DNA of 26,121 nucleotides from Candidatus Bathyarchaeota archaeon (GCA_022865625.1 JALHTB010000029.1:1-26121); one strand, 5' to 3'; shown: positions 13,038 to 21,007, counted from the first letter of the stretch. Numbers and translations: made by a program. The notes: a model not told the origin generated them from the letters alone.

Positions 13038-13970
13038 TTGGGAATGGGCATTGGGTTCGGGAAAGTGATACTGTTCAACGAGCACTTCGTCGTCTACGGC
13101 CTCCCCGCGATAGCCTCGGCGATCGGAACAAAGACAACGGCACTTGTTGAGAAGCGCCCCGGGTCAGGCGTCGAACTCAAGGACAACAGGCCTGAGACAA
13201 AGGGATACAAAGCTGAGAAGTTCGCTCAACAGAAAGAATCCCTAGATCGCATGCTGAAATTCATGAACATTGACACCAAAAACAATGCCTTCACAGTCAC
13301 TCTGGCTGGTGACCTCCTCGCCGCGAGCGGAGTAGGAGCGAGCGCTGCGTCATGTGCTGCAATTGCCAGAGCGTTTTCTGAAGAGCTCGGCCTGAACTAT
13401 TCTGACGAGAAAGTGAACGAGGTAGCCTATGAGGGGGAGAAAGGATACCACGGCACACCCTCAGGCATCGACAATACTGCCGCAACATTCGGCGGCCTGA
13501 TCTGGTACAAACGAGAGGGCACCTCGCACCTAATGGAACGCATGAAGCTGAAGAAGCCCGTAGAGATCGTGATGGGCAACACCGGCCTAGTCGCTGACAC
13601 AAAGGTCGTCGTTGCAGATGTGAAGGAACGAAAAGAGAAGGAACCTGAGAAATATGCTCGTATCTTCAAGGACGCGGAGCAACTCGCACACGACGCAAGG
13701 AAACAACTTGAGGCCTTCAGTCTCGAAAAAGTAGGCCGCCAAATGGATGCAAACCACACACTTCTCCAGCAAATCGGGGTTTCATGCCCTGAACTGGATA
13801 CGCTTGTAGATTTGGCGCGCGACAACGGAGCGCTCGGAGCGAAGATGACTGGAACCGGCAAAGGAGGTTACATGGTCGCCCTAACCCCAAGCATAGGCCT
13901 TCAAGAACGCGTGGCGAAAGCGATCGAGAAGAAGGGTTTTCAGGCACTACGTACGACCATTGGGGTCTGA
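13038..13970 (+). CDS. mvk: Mevalonate kinase (GHMP kinase)
   Basis: Phosphorylates mevalonate to 5-phosphomevalonate with ATP in the cytoplasm. GHMP-kinase landmarks are FGKVILFNEHFVVYGLPAIA at the N-terminus, the ATP-binding loop ASGVGASAASCAAI (a variant of the usual GLGSSAA), HGTPSGIDNTAATFGG with the catalytic Asp, and the C-terminal KMTGTGKGGYMVAL (usually TGAGGGGC). It has 310 residues. TTG at 13038 lies 7 bp after GGTG, whereas the ATG two codons later is further off; either is possible. Genes for the next three steps follow on the same strand, starting 41 bp downstream. Isopentenyl phosphate kinase, often the next gene in related archaea, is missing here. Confidence 0.9.
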   Translation: MGMGIGFGKVILFNEHFVVYGLPAIASAIGTKTTALVEKRPGSGVELKDNRPETKGYKAEKFAQQKESLDRMLKFMNIDTKNNAFTVTLAGDLLAASGVGASAASCAAIARAFSEELGLNYSDEKVNEVAYEGEKGYHGTPSGIDNTAATFGGLIWYKREGTSHLMERMKLKKPVEIVMGNTGLVADTKVVVADVKERKEKEPEKYARIFKDAEQLAHDARKQLEAFSLEKVGRQMDANHTLLQQIGVSCPELDTLVDLARDNGALGAKMTGTGKGGYMVALTPSIGLQERVAKAIEKKGFQALRTTIGV

Positions 13971-14011
13971 GGCCTAGCAGGCATTCAGTTAATCGTTCTT
14001 GGTGAATGTGA

Positions 14012-15289
14012 ATGGAGTTAGCGAAGTTTGTCAAGGTGCTTGACGAGAAAGGCATGCTGACCAAGATCAGCAAGCCTGTGGATCCGAAATTCGAAGTCTC
14101 GACTTTGATGAAGATGCTCGACGGGCGGGTCCTGCTCTTTGAGCATGTGAAAGGATCGACGATGCCGGTCATTGCGAATGTTTGTTCAACGCGAGACCTA
14201 GTCGCTACAGGATTGGGAATTCGAAGAGAGGAGCTCATAGCAAAGCTGACGGATGCGATAGATCATCCAAAGAAACCACGCGTCCTAGACGCCCAAGGAT
14301 ACGAGGACGTAGGTACGGATCTCGGAAGACTGCCTATTCTAACGCACTATCCGAAAGACGAGGGTCCCTACATCTCATCTGGTATTGCTGTGGCCAACGA
14401 CAAGGAGTACGGCATCAACTTCTCCTATCATAGAGCTCATGTCCTGGGAAAAGATACGTTCGTCATGCGTATCCTTCAGAGACATCTGGACACGTACATT
14501 CAGCGCGGACTGAAGGAGTTCGCATTCTGCATCTCATCACCCATACAGGTGCTGGTAGGCGCAGCCATATCTGTGGACGCCGGGATCAGCGAAGCCGACA
14601 TCGCGAACGCGCTGGAAGAGACGCCGCTTCTGCGGCTTGACGGACACTTGGTGCCACCGTCCGATATCGTGATCATAGCAGAACTGACCGGCGAACTGCA
14701 CGACGAAGGTCCATTCCTCGATCTGACTGAAACCTTCGACATCATACGGAAGCAAAGAGTTGCCAAAGTGAAGACGATCTACATGAGAAAGGGCGCGATG
14801 TATCACGCCCTGCTCCCAGGTGGACTCGAGCACAAGGTTCTGATGGGCATGCCTCGAGAACCCACAATCTACAGAGAAGTCGCAAAGGTCTGCGATGTCA
14901 AAGACGTGCTGATCACTCCGGGCGGATGTTCCTGGCTCCACGGAGTCGTGAGCATACACAAGAAGAACCCCGATGATGGCCGCAAAGCCATTGAGGCTGC
15001 CTTCAAAGGCCACAAGTCAATGAAGCACGTCTTCATCGTTGATGATGACATAAACATCCATGACCCGAACGACATTGAATGGGCGATGGCGACACGTTTC
15101 CAAGCGGACAAGAACATGACCACGAAACGGGAGAAGGGGTCATCTCTCGACCCATCCTCGGACATGGACACACAGATGACGTGCAAGGCCGGGTTCGATC
15201 TCACCACACCTGAGGGTGGAAAGAAGGAGTTCAGGCGCCCAACTCTGCCAATGAAGCTGAACTTGGACGACTACCTTTCTAAGAAGTAG
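14012..15289 (+). CDS. UbiD-family decarboxylase, probable trans-anhydromevalonate 5-phosphate decarboxylase
   Basis: This is a UbiD-type prenyl-FMN-dependent decarboxylase of 425 residues. UbiD landmarks include YISSGIAVANDKEYGINFSY, the segment FCISSPIQVLVGAAISVDAG, ELTGELHDEGPFLDLTETFD with the catalytic acidic residues, HALLPGGLEHKVLMGMPREP and VDDDINIHDPNDIEWAMATR. UbiD enzymes are broad as a family. The assignment rests on context: it lies between mevalonate kinase and both subunits of phosphomevalonate dehydratase, as expected for the archaeal route described in Aeropyrum, where it converts anhydromevalonate phosphate to isopentenyl phosphate. GGTGA 6 bp before the ATG is a strong ribosome binding site. 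No UbiX-type prenyl-FMN synthase is in the window. Confidence 0.88.
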   Translation: MELAKFVKVLDEKGMLTKISKPVDPKFEVSTLMKMLDGRVLLFEHVKGSTMPVIANVCSTRDLVATGLGIRREELIAKLTDAIDHPKKPRVLDAQGYEDVGTDLGRLPILTHYPKDEGPYISSGIAVANDKEYGINFSYHRAHVLGKDTFVMRILQRHLDTYIQRGLKEFAFCISSPIQVLVGAAISVDAGISEADIANALEETPLLRLDGHLVPPSDIVIIAELTGELHDEGPFLDLTETFDIIRKQRVAKVKTIYMRKGAMYHALLPGGLEHKVLMGMPREPTIYREVAKVCDVKDVLITPGGCSWLHGVVSIHKKNPDDGRKAIEAAFKGHKSMKHVFIVDDDINIHDPNDIEWAMATRFQADKNMTTKREKGSSLDPSSDMDTQMTCKAGFDLTTPEGGKKEFRRPTLPMKLNLDDYLSKK

Positions 15290-15308
15290 GTTGGAGCTGA
15301 AGCGAGCG

Positions 15309-16496
15309 ATGCATCTGACGAATACTGAGGAGCGGATCCGATCCGGCGAGAACGGTGAAGCCCTAGAACGCATGTTTCGTCTGCTCGTCCAACTCGGCGA
15401 CATCTATGGCGCAGACAGAATGATTCCAGTCAGCTCTGCGCAGGTCGCCGGAGTATCCTACAAATCGATAGGAGATCCCGGCGTCGAATTCCTCGAGGAC
15501 TATGCAGCTAAGGATGCCAAGGTCAAGATTGTCACTTTCCTGAACCCGGCAGGAATGGACATCGAAGATTGGCAGAAACTCAACATCCCTCAGGGCTTTG
15601 CTGAGAAACAACTTCGCATCATGAGTGCGTTCAAGAAGATGGGCATAGTTGTCAGCGCGACATGTACACCGTACCTAGCGGGGAATCTTCCGAGATTCAG
15701 AGAGCACATCGCCTGGTCTGAATCCTCCGCAATCTCGTTCTCGAACTCAGTGATAGGAGCAAGAACGAACAGGGAGGGTGGACCATCAGCCCTCGCCGCC
15801 GCACTTTGCGGCGTGACACCGAACTATGGACTCCACCTGGACGAGAACAGAAAACCCCAGATGCTCGTCGAAGTCAACGCCAAGCTGGAAGACAACGCGG
15901 ACTTTGGAGCACTCGGCTACGTTGTCGGAAAACAGGTCAAGAACAAAATACCGTACTTCAAGGGCATCAAGGACGCCGACACTGATCAGTTGAAAGCGCT
16001 TGGTGCAGCGATGGCGGCTTCAGGTGCCGTTGCACTCTATCATGCTGAGGATCTGACTCCTGAAGCTCACCTGATGGAAACCAAGGGCTTGGAGAAGCTG
16101 ACTGTTACTGACAAAGACATCGAAGAGACCTTCTCGAAACTCTCGACCGGCAGGGAACCCGACATTGTGATTCTCGGCTGTCCCCACTCCTCACTCAAAG
16201 AGATAATGACAGTCGCACGAAAGCTGGAAGGGAAGAAGTTGAAGAAGCCTCTGTGGGTCTGCACGTCCAGAATGGTGAAGGAAGCGGCCAACCGGATGGG
16301 CTTCACACAAACGATCGAAGCAGCCGGCGGCAAAGTTGTCGCTGACACATGTATGGTCGTCTCACCAATCGAAGACATGGGATACAAGACCACCGCTGTC
16401 AACTCTGGGAAGGCAGCGAACTATCTCCCTGGATTCTGTAAGCAGAACGTGATCTTCGGCAGACTCGACACCATACTCGAGAAGGTGACTGCGTAG
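15309..16496 (+). CDS. Phosphomevalonate dehydratase large subunit (aconitase X)
   Basis: Large subunit of the Fe-S aconitase-X enzyme that dehydrates 5-phosphomevalonate to trans-anhydromevalonate 5-phosphate. Family segments are EERIRSGENGEALERMFRLL, YGADRMIPVSSAQVAGVSYK, TFLNPAGMD, and candidate cluster cysteines in SATCTPYLAGN, VILGCPHSSLKE and VADTCMVVSPIE. The segment WSESSAISFSNSVIGARTNR is the typical substrate region. I use the ATG at 15309, since MHLTNTEERIRSGE matches the usual N-terminus; an in-frame TTG at 15291, one base after the upstream stop, would add six residues. With my start it has 395 residues. The small subunit follows 19 bp downstream. Confidence 0.92.
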   Translation: MHLTNTEERIRSGENGEALERMFRLLVQLGDIYGADRMIPVSSAQVAGVSYKSIGDPGVEFLEDYAAKDAKVKIVTFLNPAGMDIEDWQKLNIPQGFAEKQLRIMSAFKKMGIVVSATCTPYLAGNLPRFREHIAWSESSAISFSNSVIGARTNREGGPSALAAALCGVTPNYGLHLDENRKPQMLVEVNAKLEDNADFGALGYVVGKQVKNKIPYFKGIKDADTDQLKALGAAMAASGAVALYHAEDLTPEAHLMETKGLEKLTVTDKDIEETFSKLSTGREPDIVILGCPHSSLKEIMTVARKLEGKKLKKPLWVCTSRMVKEAANRMGFTQTIEAAGGKVVADTCMVVSPIEDMGYKTTAVNSGKAANYLPGFCKQNVIFGRLDTILEKVTA

Positions 16497-16515
16497 AGAT
16501 TCGAGGTGGTTGAGA

Positions 16516-16920
16516 ATGGAAATCATGAAAGGAAGAACAATCAGTCCTGGTAAGGTCGAGGGCGAAAGCCTCGTCTCAAAGGAGCCGATCGGATTCTATG
16601 GCGGAATCGACGCCAAGACAGGAATCTTCATCGAGAAAGGACACGAGCTCGAAGGCAAATCCGTCAAGGGAAAGATCCTCGTATTCCCCTGCGGGAAAGG
16701 CTCCACAGTAGGCTCCTACGTCATCTACGGACTCGCCAGGAACAACCAAGCACCGCTGGCAATCGTGAACAAGGAAACTGAAACAATAGTCGCCACAGGC
16801 GCCATACTGGCCGGCATACCCTGTATTGACCGAATTCCAGTCGAGAAGATCTCGACGGGCGACCGTCTTACAGTTGACGCCACAGCTGGAACAGTATCCA
16901 TAATCAAGAAAGGACAATAG
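16516..16920 (+). CDS. Phosphomevalonate dehydratase small subunit (aconitase X swivel)
   Basis: Small, swivelling-domain subunit (134 residues) that completes the aconitase-X active site with the preceding protein. Visible are GRTISPGKVEGESLVSKEPI at the N-terminus, the substrate-binding loop FPCGKGSTVGSYVIYGLARN and GAILAGIPCIDRI. I chose the ATG at 16516 because GGTGG lies 6 bp upstream; a TTG at 16510 overlaps that spacer. Separate large and small subunits in this order are the archaeal arrangement, unlike fused bacterial versions. Confidence 0.92.
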   Translation: MEIMKGRTISPGKVEGESLVSKEPIGFYGGIDAKTGIFIEKGHELEGKSVKGKILVFPCGKGSTVGSYVIYGLARNNQAPLAIVNKETETIVATGAILAGIPCIDRIPVEKISTGDRLTVDATAGTVSIIKKGQ

Positions 16921-16968
16921 GCCCTGACCAAGCTAGCTAGCATTTGGCGCAACCAGGAATCGAGAATC

Positions 16969-18042
16969 TTGACAAGCGAGACAGTGGCGCGAAAAACAAG
17001 CCACATCACCACATCTCTTAAACAAGATGTCCAAGCACACGTGGCCACAGGTTTCGACGACATATTCTTGGTCCACAAGGCGGTGCCTGAACTTGACCGT
17101 GAAGAGATCAATGTTTCCTGTGAGTTCTTCGGCCACAAGATCAGCGCGCCGGTCCTGATAGAGTCGATGACGGGCGGGACACCAATCGCCGCCAAGATCA
17201 ATGCATCTCTCGGGAAGATAGCAGAGGAACTGCAAATTCCGATGGGCGTTGGGAGTCAACGAGCTGGAATCGACGATCCTAAGCTTGCGTACACGTTCAA
17301 AGCCGCAAGAGAGAACGCGCCATCAGTTCCGATTCTTGCGAACCTAGGTTGCCCACAGATTGTGAAAGAGGACGGAATCGGTAGAGCAAGGGCCGCTGTT
17401 GAGATGATCAACGCTGATGGGTTGCTCGTTCACCTCAACGCGCTTCAAGAGTCAGTTCAATTTGAAGGCCAAACTCGTTTCAAGGGAGCACTGGGAAGGA
17501 TTCGAGAACTTGCCTCCACGTTGAGTGTTCCGGTCTTGGTCAAGGAGACTGGCGCTGGTGTCTCCAGGGAGACTGCCATGTTAGTCGAGAAGGCTGGTGT
17601 GAAGGGTATTGATGTCGCGGGTCTCGGAGGAACGAGCTGGGCAGCAGTGGAGTATCACCGTGCCAAGGAGAGAAGACGCACTCGTCAGGCTCGTCTTGGG
17701 ATGGTCTTCTGGGACTGGGGGATTCCAACTGCCGCAAGCATCGTGGAGGTCTCGAGATCAACAACTGTGAAGGTAATCGCTTCGGGAGGCGTGCGAAACG
17801 GGCTTCACATTGCCAAAGCGATAGCGCTCGGCGCACATTATGGAGGACTAGCGATGCCGCTTCTGAAATCGGTATCCAAGAGCGGCAAGGAAGCAAAGGA
17901 GAGTCTCCTGTCAGTCATTGAGGAGCTGCGAACGGCGATGTTCCTCACGGGCCACAGGAACCTCGAAGAACTCCACAGATGCCCAGTCGTCATCACCGGA
18001 AGGACTCGAGAATGGTTGGCAGCTAGGGGATTGCTGCCTTAG
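16969..18042 (+). CDS. fni: Isopentenyl-diphosphate delta-isomerase, type 2
   Basis: FMN-dependent isomerase that interconverts IPP and DMAPP. Type 2 hallmarks are ARKTSHI near the N-terminus, IESMTGGT, GVGSQRAGI, LANLGCPQIV, HLNALQESVQFEGQTRFKG, VKETGAGVSRETA, VAGLGGTSWAAVE and the FMN-phosphate loops SGGVRNG and ALGAHYGGLAMP. Its 357 residues are typical. It is the usual archaeal isomerase and the last plus-strand gene of this run, with a 48-bp gap behind the dehydratase small subunit. The start is TTG (MTSETVARKTSHI); no stronger upstream alternative exists. Confidence 0.94.
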   Translation: MTSETVARKTSHITTSLKQDVQAHVATGFDDIFLVHKAVPELDREEINVSCEFFGHKISAPVLIESMTGGTPIAAKINASLGKIAEELQIPMGVGSQRAGIDDPKLAYTFKAARENAPSVPILANLGCPQIVKEDGIGRARAAVEMINADGLLVHLNALQESVQFEGQTRFKGALGRIRELASTLSVPVLVKETGAGVSRETAMLVEKAGVKGIDVAGLGGTSWAAVEYHRAKERRRTRQARLGMVFWDWGIPTAASIVEVSRSTTVKVIASGGVRNGLHIAKAIALGAHYGGLAMPLLKSVSKSGKEAKESLLSVIEELRTAMFLTGHRNLEELHRCPVVITGRTREWLAARGLLP

Positions 18043-18093
18043 CCCAGCCGTGAGCATAACTCTGGCTCTGACAGGCCGTGCAGCAACGAGTTG

Positions 18094-18267
18094 CTATGCA
18101 TACGTTTTCTTCGGTAGCTCATGATGCCCCTGATACAGGCTCCGATACTCACACTTGTCGCAGTGTAGTTGGTCGATCTTCGCGTTGAAGAGCGCGCACC
18201 AATCCCACACATCCTCACCGATCCGCAGTTTGATCTGTTGGATGCACGGGTAGGTCTCTTTTGCCAT
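18094..18267 (-). CDS. Small Cys-rich protein, function unknown
   Basis: An ATG at 18267 opens a 57-codon frame on the minus strand, in a gap that otherwise has no gene. The protein begins MAKETYPCIQQIKLRIGEDV and continues WDWCALFNAKIDQLHCDKCE, then YRSLYQGHHELPKKTYA. Cys8, Cys24, and CDKC (Cys36, Cys39) could bind one zinc or an Fe-S cluster. Composition looks like a real folded protein: aromatic and charged residues alternate and there are no low-complexity runs. A TATA-like GGTTTATCC lies at 18293-18302 (minus strand), which would give an almost leaderless message. I do not recognise the family. It is divergent from HMG-CoA reductase, sharing its promoter region, and its end points at the isomerase gene. 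Confidence 0.6.
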   Translation of the reverse strand: MAKETYPCIQQIKLRIGEDVWDWCALFNAKIDQLHCDKCEYRSLYQGHHELPKKTYA

Positions 18268-18292
18268 GGTCTTCCGGCTATGCTAGGACTTC

Positions 18293-18325
18293 GGGATAAA
18301 CCTAAGCCCCTGACTTGATATAGGG
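18293..18325. promoter_or_regulatory. Divergent promoter region: small Cys-rich gene (-) and HMG-CoA reductase (+)
   Basis: On the minus strand GGTTTATCC (18293-18302) predicts a start near 18272 for the small Cys-rich gene. On the plus strand TTGATATAG (about 18315-18323) predicts a start near 18345 and a leader of about 17 nt for HMG-CoA reductase, whose ATG has no strong ribosome binding site. The two elements lie about 20 bp apart, so the two genes may be co-regulated. Confidence 0.4.
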
Positions 18326-18361
18326 TAGGCAGGAATTAGCTCGCCTTCACGTCCTTGGAAG

Positions 18362-19639
18362 ATGATTCTCTTGGCTTCTTCTGAGTTCGCAGGATTCTAC
18401 AAGCTGACGCCGAAAGAGAGGCTCCGTTTCGTCGGTGAGTATGCTCACTTGGACAAAGCGGAATTGGATCTTCTTGAGGCTTCGAGTGCGCTGAAGATCG
18501 AGACGGCCAACCGTATGATCGAGAACGTTGTCGGTGTCATGCCGGTGCCTCTGGGAATCGCGATGAATTTCCTGATCAACGGGAAGGATCGTTTGATCCC
18601 GATGGCTATCGAAGAACCCTCAGTTGTTGCCGGCGCAAGTCACGCCGCCAAGATGGCCCGTTCCAAAGGAGGGTTCCATACATCCAGCACACGGCCTGTC
18701 ATGATCGGGCAGATCCAGGTAGTGGGCTGCGCGAACCCAGACGAGGCGAAGGAATCCGTTCTAGCATCCACAGAGGAGATTCTGCGGAAGGCGAACGAAC
18801 AGGATCCAATCTTGGTCTCGAAAGGGGGAGGAGCACTCGCCCTAGAAGCGAAGATCATCGGCTCAATCGTTGGACCCATGGTGATTGCGGAGCTTCTGGT
18901 GGATTGTGGAGACGCAATGGGAGCCAACGCCGTCAACACTATGGTTGAGGCCGTCGCGCCAATAATCGAGAGACTCACCGGTGGCCGCGTGTGCTTGAGA
19001 ATCCTCTCGAATCTGGCCGACAGAAGACTAGCACGGGCCAGTGTCACAGTTGCGAAGGAAGCCGTTGGTGGCCCCGAGGTCGTGGACGGCATAATCAACG
19101 CATATGCTTTCGCAGCCGCCGACCCGTACCGTTGTGCAACTCACAACAAAGGCGTGATGAACGGCGTCACCGCCGTGGTCTTGGCAACAGGAAACGACAC
19201 ACGTGCAATTGAAGCTGGAGCACATGCATACGCAGCTAGATCTGGAAAGTACAGTCCATTGACCAGCTGGAAGAAAGACGCCAACGGCGACCTTGTTGGC
19301 GAAATTGAGTTGCCAATGGCAGTCGGCTTGATCGGGGGTGCGACCGCGGTTCACCCAATCGCTAAGGTCACAGTCAAGATTCTCGGGGCGAAGTCGGCTC
19401 GCGAGTTGGCCGAGACAATAGCAGCCGTGGGGCTCTGCCAGAATCTTGCTGCTCTCCGCGCATTGGCTGCCGAGGGGATCCAACGAGGCCACATGAGACT
19501 TCATGCCAGAAACGTCGCAGCCACAGCCGGTGCAACCGGCGACCTCATCGACAGAATAGCCGAAAAGATGGTTGAAGAGAGAAAGATCAGAATCGACAGA
19601 GCAAAGGAGCTGCTTGCTGAGCACTCAAGAAGCGCCTAG
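18362..19639 (+). CDS. mvaA: HMG-CoA reductase, class II (bacterial type)
   Basis: Reduces HMG-CoA to mevalonate, the committed step of the pathway. The sequence follows the class II Pseudomonas mevalonii enzyme throughout: ANRMIENVVGVMPVPLGIAM, EEPSVVAGASHAAKMARSKG, DAMGANAVNTMVEAVAP, RILSNLADRRLARA, ATHNKGVMNG, TGNDTRAIEAGAHAYAARSG and EGIQRGHMRLHARN. Catalytic residues are all present: Glu85, Lys263, Asp279 and His381. There is no membrane anchor, and 425 residues is the class II length. Most archaea use class I, while class II is known in Archaeoglobus and Thermoplasmatales, so transfer is likely. Class II enzymes often prefer NADH, but cofactor choice cannot be read with certainty. The end overlaps the convergent small DNA-binding-like gene by 4 bp. 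Confidence 0.95.
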   Translation: MILLASSEFAGFYKLTPKERLRFVGEYAHLDKAELDLLEASSALKIETANRMIENVVGVMPVPLGIAMNFLINGKDRLIPMAIEEPSVVAGASHAAKMARSKGGFHTSSTRPVMIGQIQVVGCANPDEAKESVLASTEEILRKANEQDPILVSKGGGALALEAKIIGSIVGPMVIAELLVDCGDAMGANAVNTMVEAVAPIIERLTGGRVCLRILSNLADRRLARASVTVAKEAVGGPEVVDGIINAYAFAAADPYRCATHNKGVMNGVTAVVLATGNDTRAIEAGAHAYAARSGKYSPLTSWKKDANGDLVGEIELPMAVGLIGGATAVHPIAKVTVKILGAKSARELAETIAAVGLCQNLAALRALAAEGIQRGHMRLHARNVAATAGATGDLIDRIAEKMVEERKIRIDRAKELLAEHSRSA

Positions 19640-19974
19640 ATCCGCTCGATGAGAGCGATCGACTCCATGTGTTTGATCTTCGGAACCGCGTCCTTCTCCA
19701 TCCAATCGGAGACGCTATCATAGATCTTCTGATAGTACTTCTTCGTCGAATGCCTAACCAGGCCGAGTCGTTCCATCCTTCGGACATATCTCCACTTCAT
19801 GCTTCTCGAGATCCTGTCACCAAGAAGCCTGTCAAGATCCACTTTCTTGAAGACTCTCGGGAGACGCACGAAGACTCCAACAATCTCCTTGGGAAAGGCT
19901 GTTAGGCTGTCCTTGGACAGCTTACGCTTACCTCTGGATCTGATGAAGCGAACCCCTTCCCTCGCTCTTTTCAC
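19636..19974 (-). CDS. Small basic, winged-helix-like protein
   Basis: This 112-residue protein is strongly basic. The central part, VDLDRLLGDRISRSMKWRYV followed by RRMERLGLVRH, has the spacing of a winged helix-turn-helix (two helices then a wing, STKKYYQKIY). The end DWMEKDAVPKIKHMES is amphipathic helix. There are no membrane segments. I take it as a DNA-binding protein of unknown target (inference from helix pattern). The start is GTG at 19974 with GGTG upstream, and a TATA element lies at the right distance. It is downstream of PAP2 on the same strand and convergent with HMG-CoA reductase, so a regulator of the lipid genes is possible but unproven. Confidence 0.7.
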   Translation of the reverse strand: MKRAREGVRFIRSRGKRKLSKDSLTAFPKEIVGVFVRLPRVFKKVDLDRLLGDRISRSMKWRYVRRMERLGLVRHSTKKYYQKIYDSVSDWMEKDAVPKIKHMESIALIERI

Positions 19975-20016
19975 AGCGGCACACCTTCAGCCAGTCCTTC
20001 TTAACCGCCAATCATG

Positions 20017-20026
20017 CATTAAAAAC
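20017..20026 (-). promoter_or_regulatory. TATA box of the winged-helix-like gene
   Basis: On the minus strand this reads TTTTTAATGC. It predicts a transcript start near 19995 and a leader of about 20 nt before the GTG at 19974. It supports that small gene as a real transcription unit separate from PAP2. Confidence 0.5.
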
Positions 20027-20083
20027 ATTCTTCGGCCTGTTCAAGAAGACCTTGCACAGCAACTGCTTGGTTCTCTCACGAAC

Positions 20084-21007
20084 TCAACGTCGTTCGATCA
20101 GTCTGAATACTACAGGGACGATCAACACCACGAACAGACCACGAATCACCGAGTTGACGAAGCCAGGAATCAGGTACGTGTCAGGTAGGACTGGGCCCAT
20201 CGCCAGAACCAAGACGCCAGTCAATACGCCGCCAACGACAACTCTTACGATTCTCCGCATCGTACTGACATTGACCGTGAAACCTACGAATCGGTCCTCG
20301 GCTAATGCTCCAAGTGAGAAACCAAAAAGGTAACCTGCTATCCGGCCAGCATTGACCCCGCCACTAGGGTCAATTGAAACAGCAGCAGCGACAGGAACCA
20401 GCATCGCGGCGGCGAAGAGCATTTGGGGCACCCACCTGACCTCTCTGCCTCGTGGCGGAAGGTATCGCAAGACGAACATTCCCAAGCCGGCGACTGCGAG
20501 GCCGATAATCCAGCCGCCGATGACCTGTGCCGGATAGTGCATGCCAAGGTAGACTCGTGATATCCCGACCATGAGAACCACCACGGCCCCGGTGACAGCT
20601 AGGATTCGTCTTCTGAAGTTGAGCGATAGCAAAGCCCAGAAAGTCGTTGAGTCTTGCGCGTGGCCGCTAGGAAAACCGAGTGAGGTTTCGCTCTTCTCGA
20701 CTATGCGAAGCTCAACTGGAGGTCGAGGCCAAGGAATCAATAGTTTCACAAAGTAGTTGAGATAGGCGCCCAAGAGCAGTATGTAGGTGATCAGCCTACC
20801 GCGGGGTTTGTCAAAACACCAGTAGACAACTGCGCTCAGACCGACGAGCACCTCGTCGCTGCCCAACATCGTGATGGCAATGAAGCCCCAATTGAAGTCA
20901 GGAGAGAAGAGACTCTGAAGGGCCTCAATCAGCTGTGGTCCAAGAAGCAACTCCTCGGCTGACAACGATCTCTCGGTCTCCTGGACGAACCTTTGAGCTT
21001 CAAGCAA
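20084..21007 (-). CDS. PAP2-family membrane phosphatase
   Basis: This is an integral membrane lipid phosphatase of the PAP2 superfamily, 307 residues, with about seven to eight hydrophobic helices. The three phosphatase motifs are KLLIPWPRP (KxxxxxxRP), GFPSGHAQD (PSGH) and SRVYLGMHYPAQ (SRx5H). In motif 3 the usual Asp is Gln, a change also seen in a bacterial sub-branch. The long N-terminal part with YWCFDKPRGRLITYILLLGA also resembles that sub-branch. Likely substrates are isoprenyl (di)phosphates or phosphatidate-like lipids (inference from the family and from position behind the UbiA gene). It probably starts at TTG 21007, and the gap to UbiA is 63 bp on the same strand, so they form a minus-strand run. 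Confidence 0.88.
   Translation of the reverse strand: MLEAQRFVQETERSLSAEELLLGPQLIEALQSLFSPDFNWGFIAITMLGSDEVLVGLSAVVYWCFDKPRGRLITYILLLGAYLNYFVKLLIPWPRPPVELRIVEKSETSLGFPSGHAQDSTTFWALLSLNFRRRILAVTGAVVVLMVGISRVYLGMHYPAQVIGGWIIGLAVAGLGMFVLRYLPPRGREVRWVPQMLFAAAMLVPVAAAVSIDPSGGVNAGRIAGYLFGFSLGALAEDRFVGFTVNVSTMRRIVRVVVGGVLTGVLVLAMGPVLPDTYLIPGFVNSVIRGLFVVLIVPVVFRLIERR

Noticed and set aside
16921..16968. Room for a missing isopentenyl phosphate kinase gene
   Set aside because: The gap is 48 bp and no amino-acid-kinase motif occurs in any frame of the mevalonate run.
19028..19624. 198-codon minus-strand frame
   Set aside because: It lies wholly inside HMG-CoA reductase, whose catalytic residues are intact; the product is Cys/Ser-rich without motifs.
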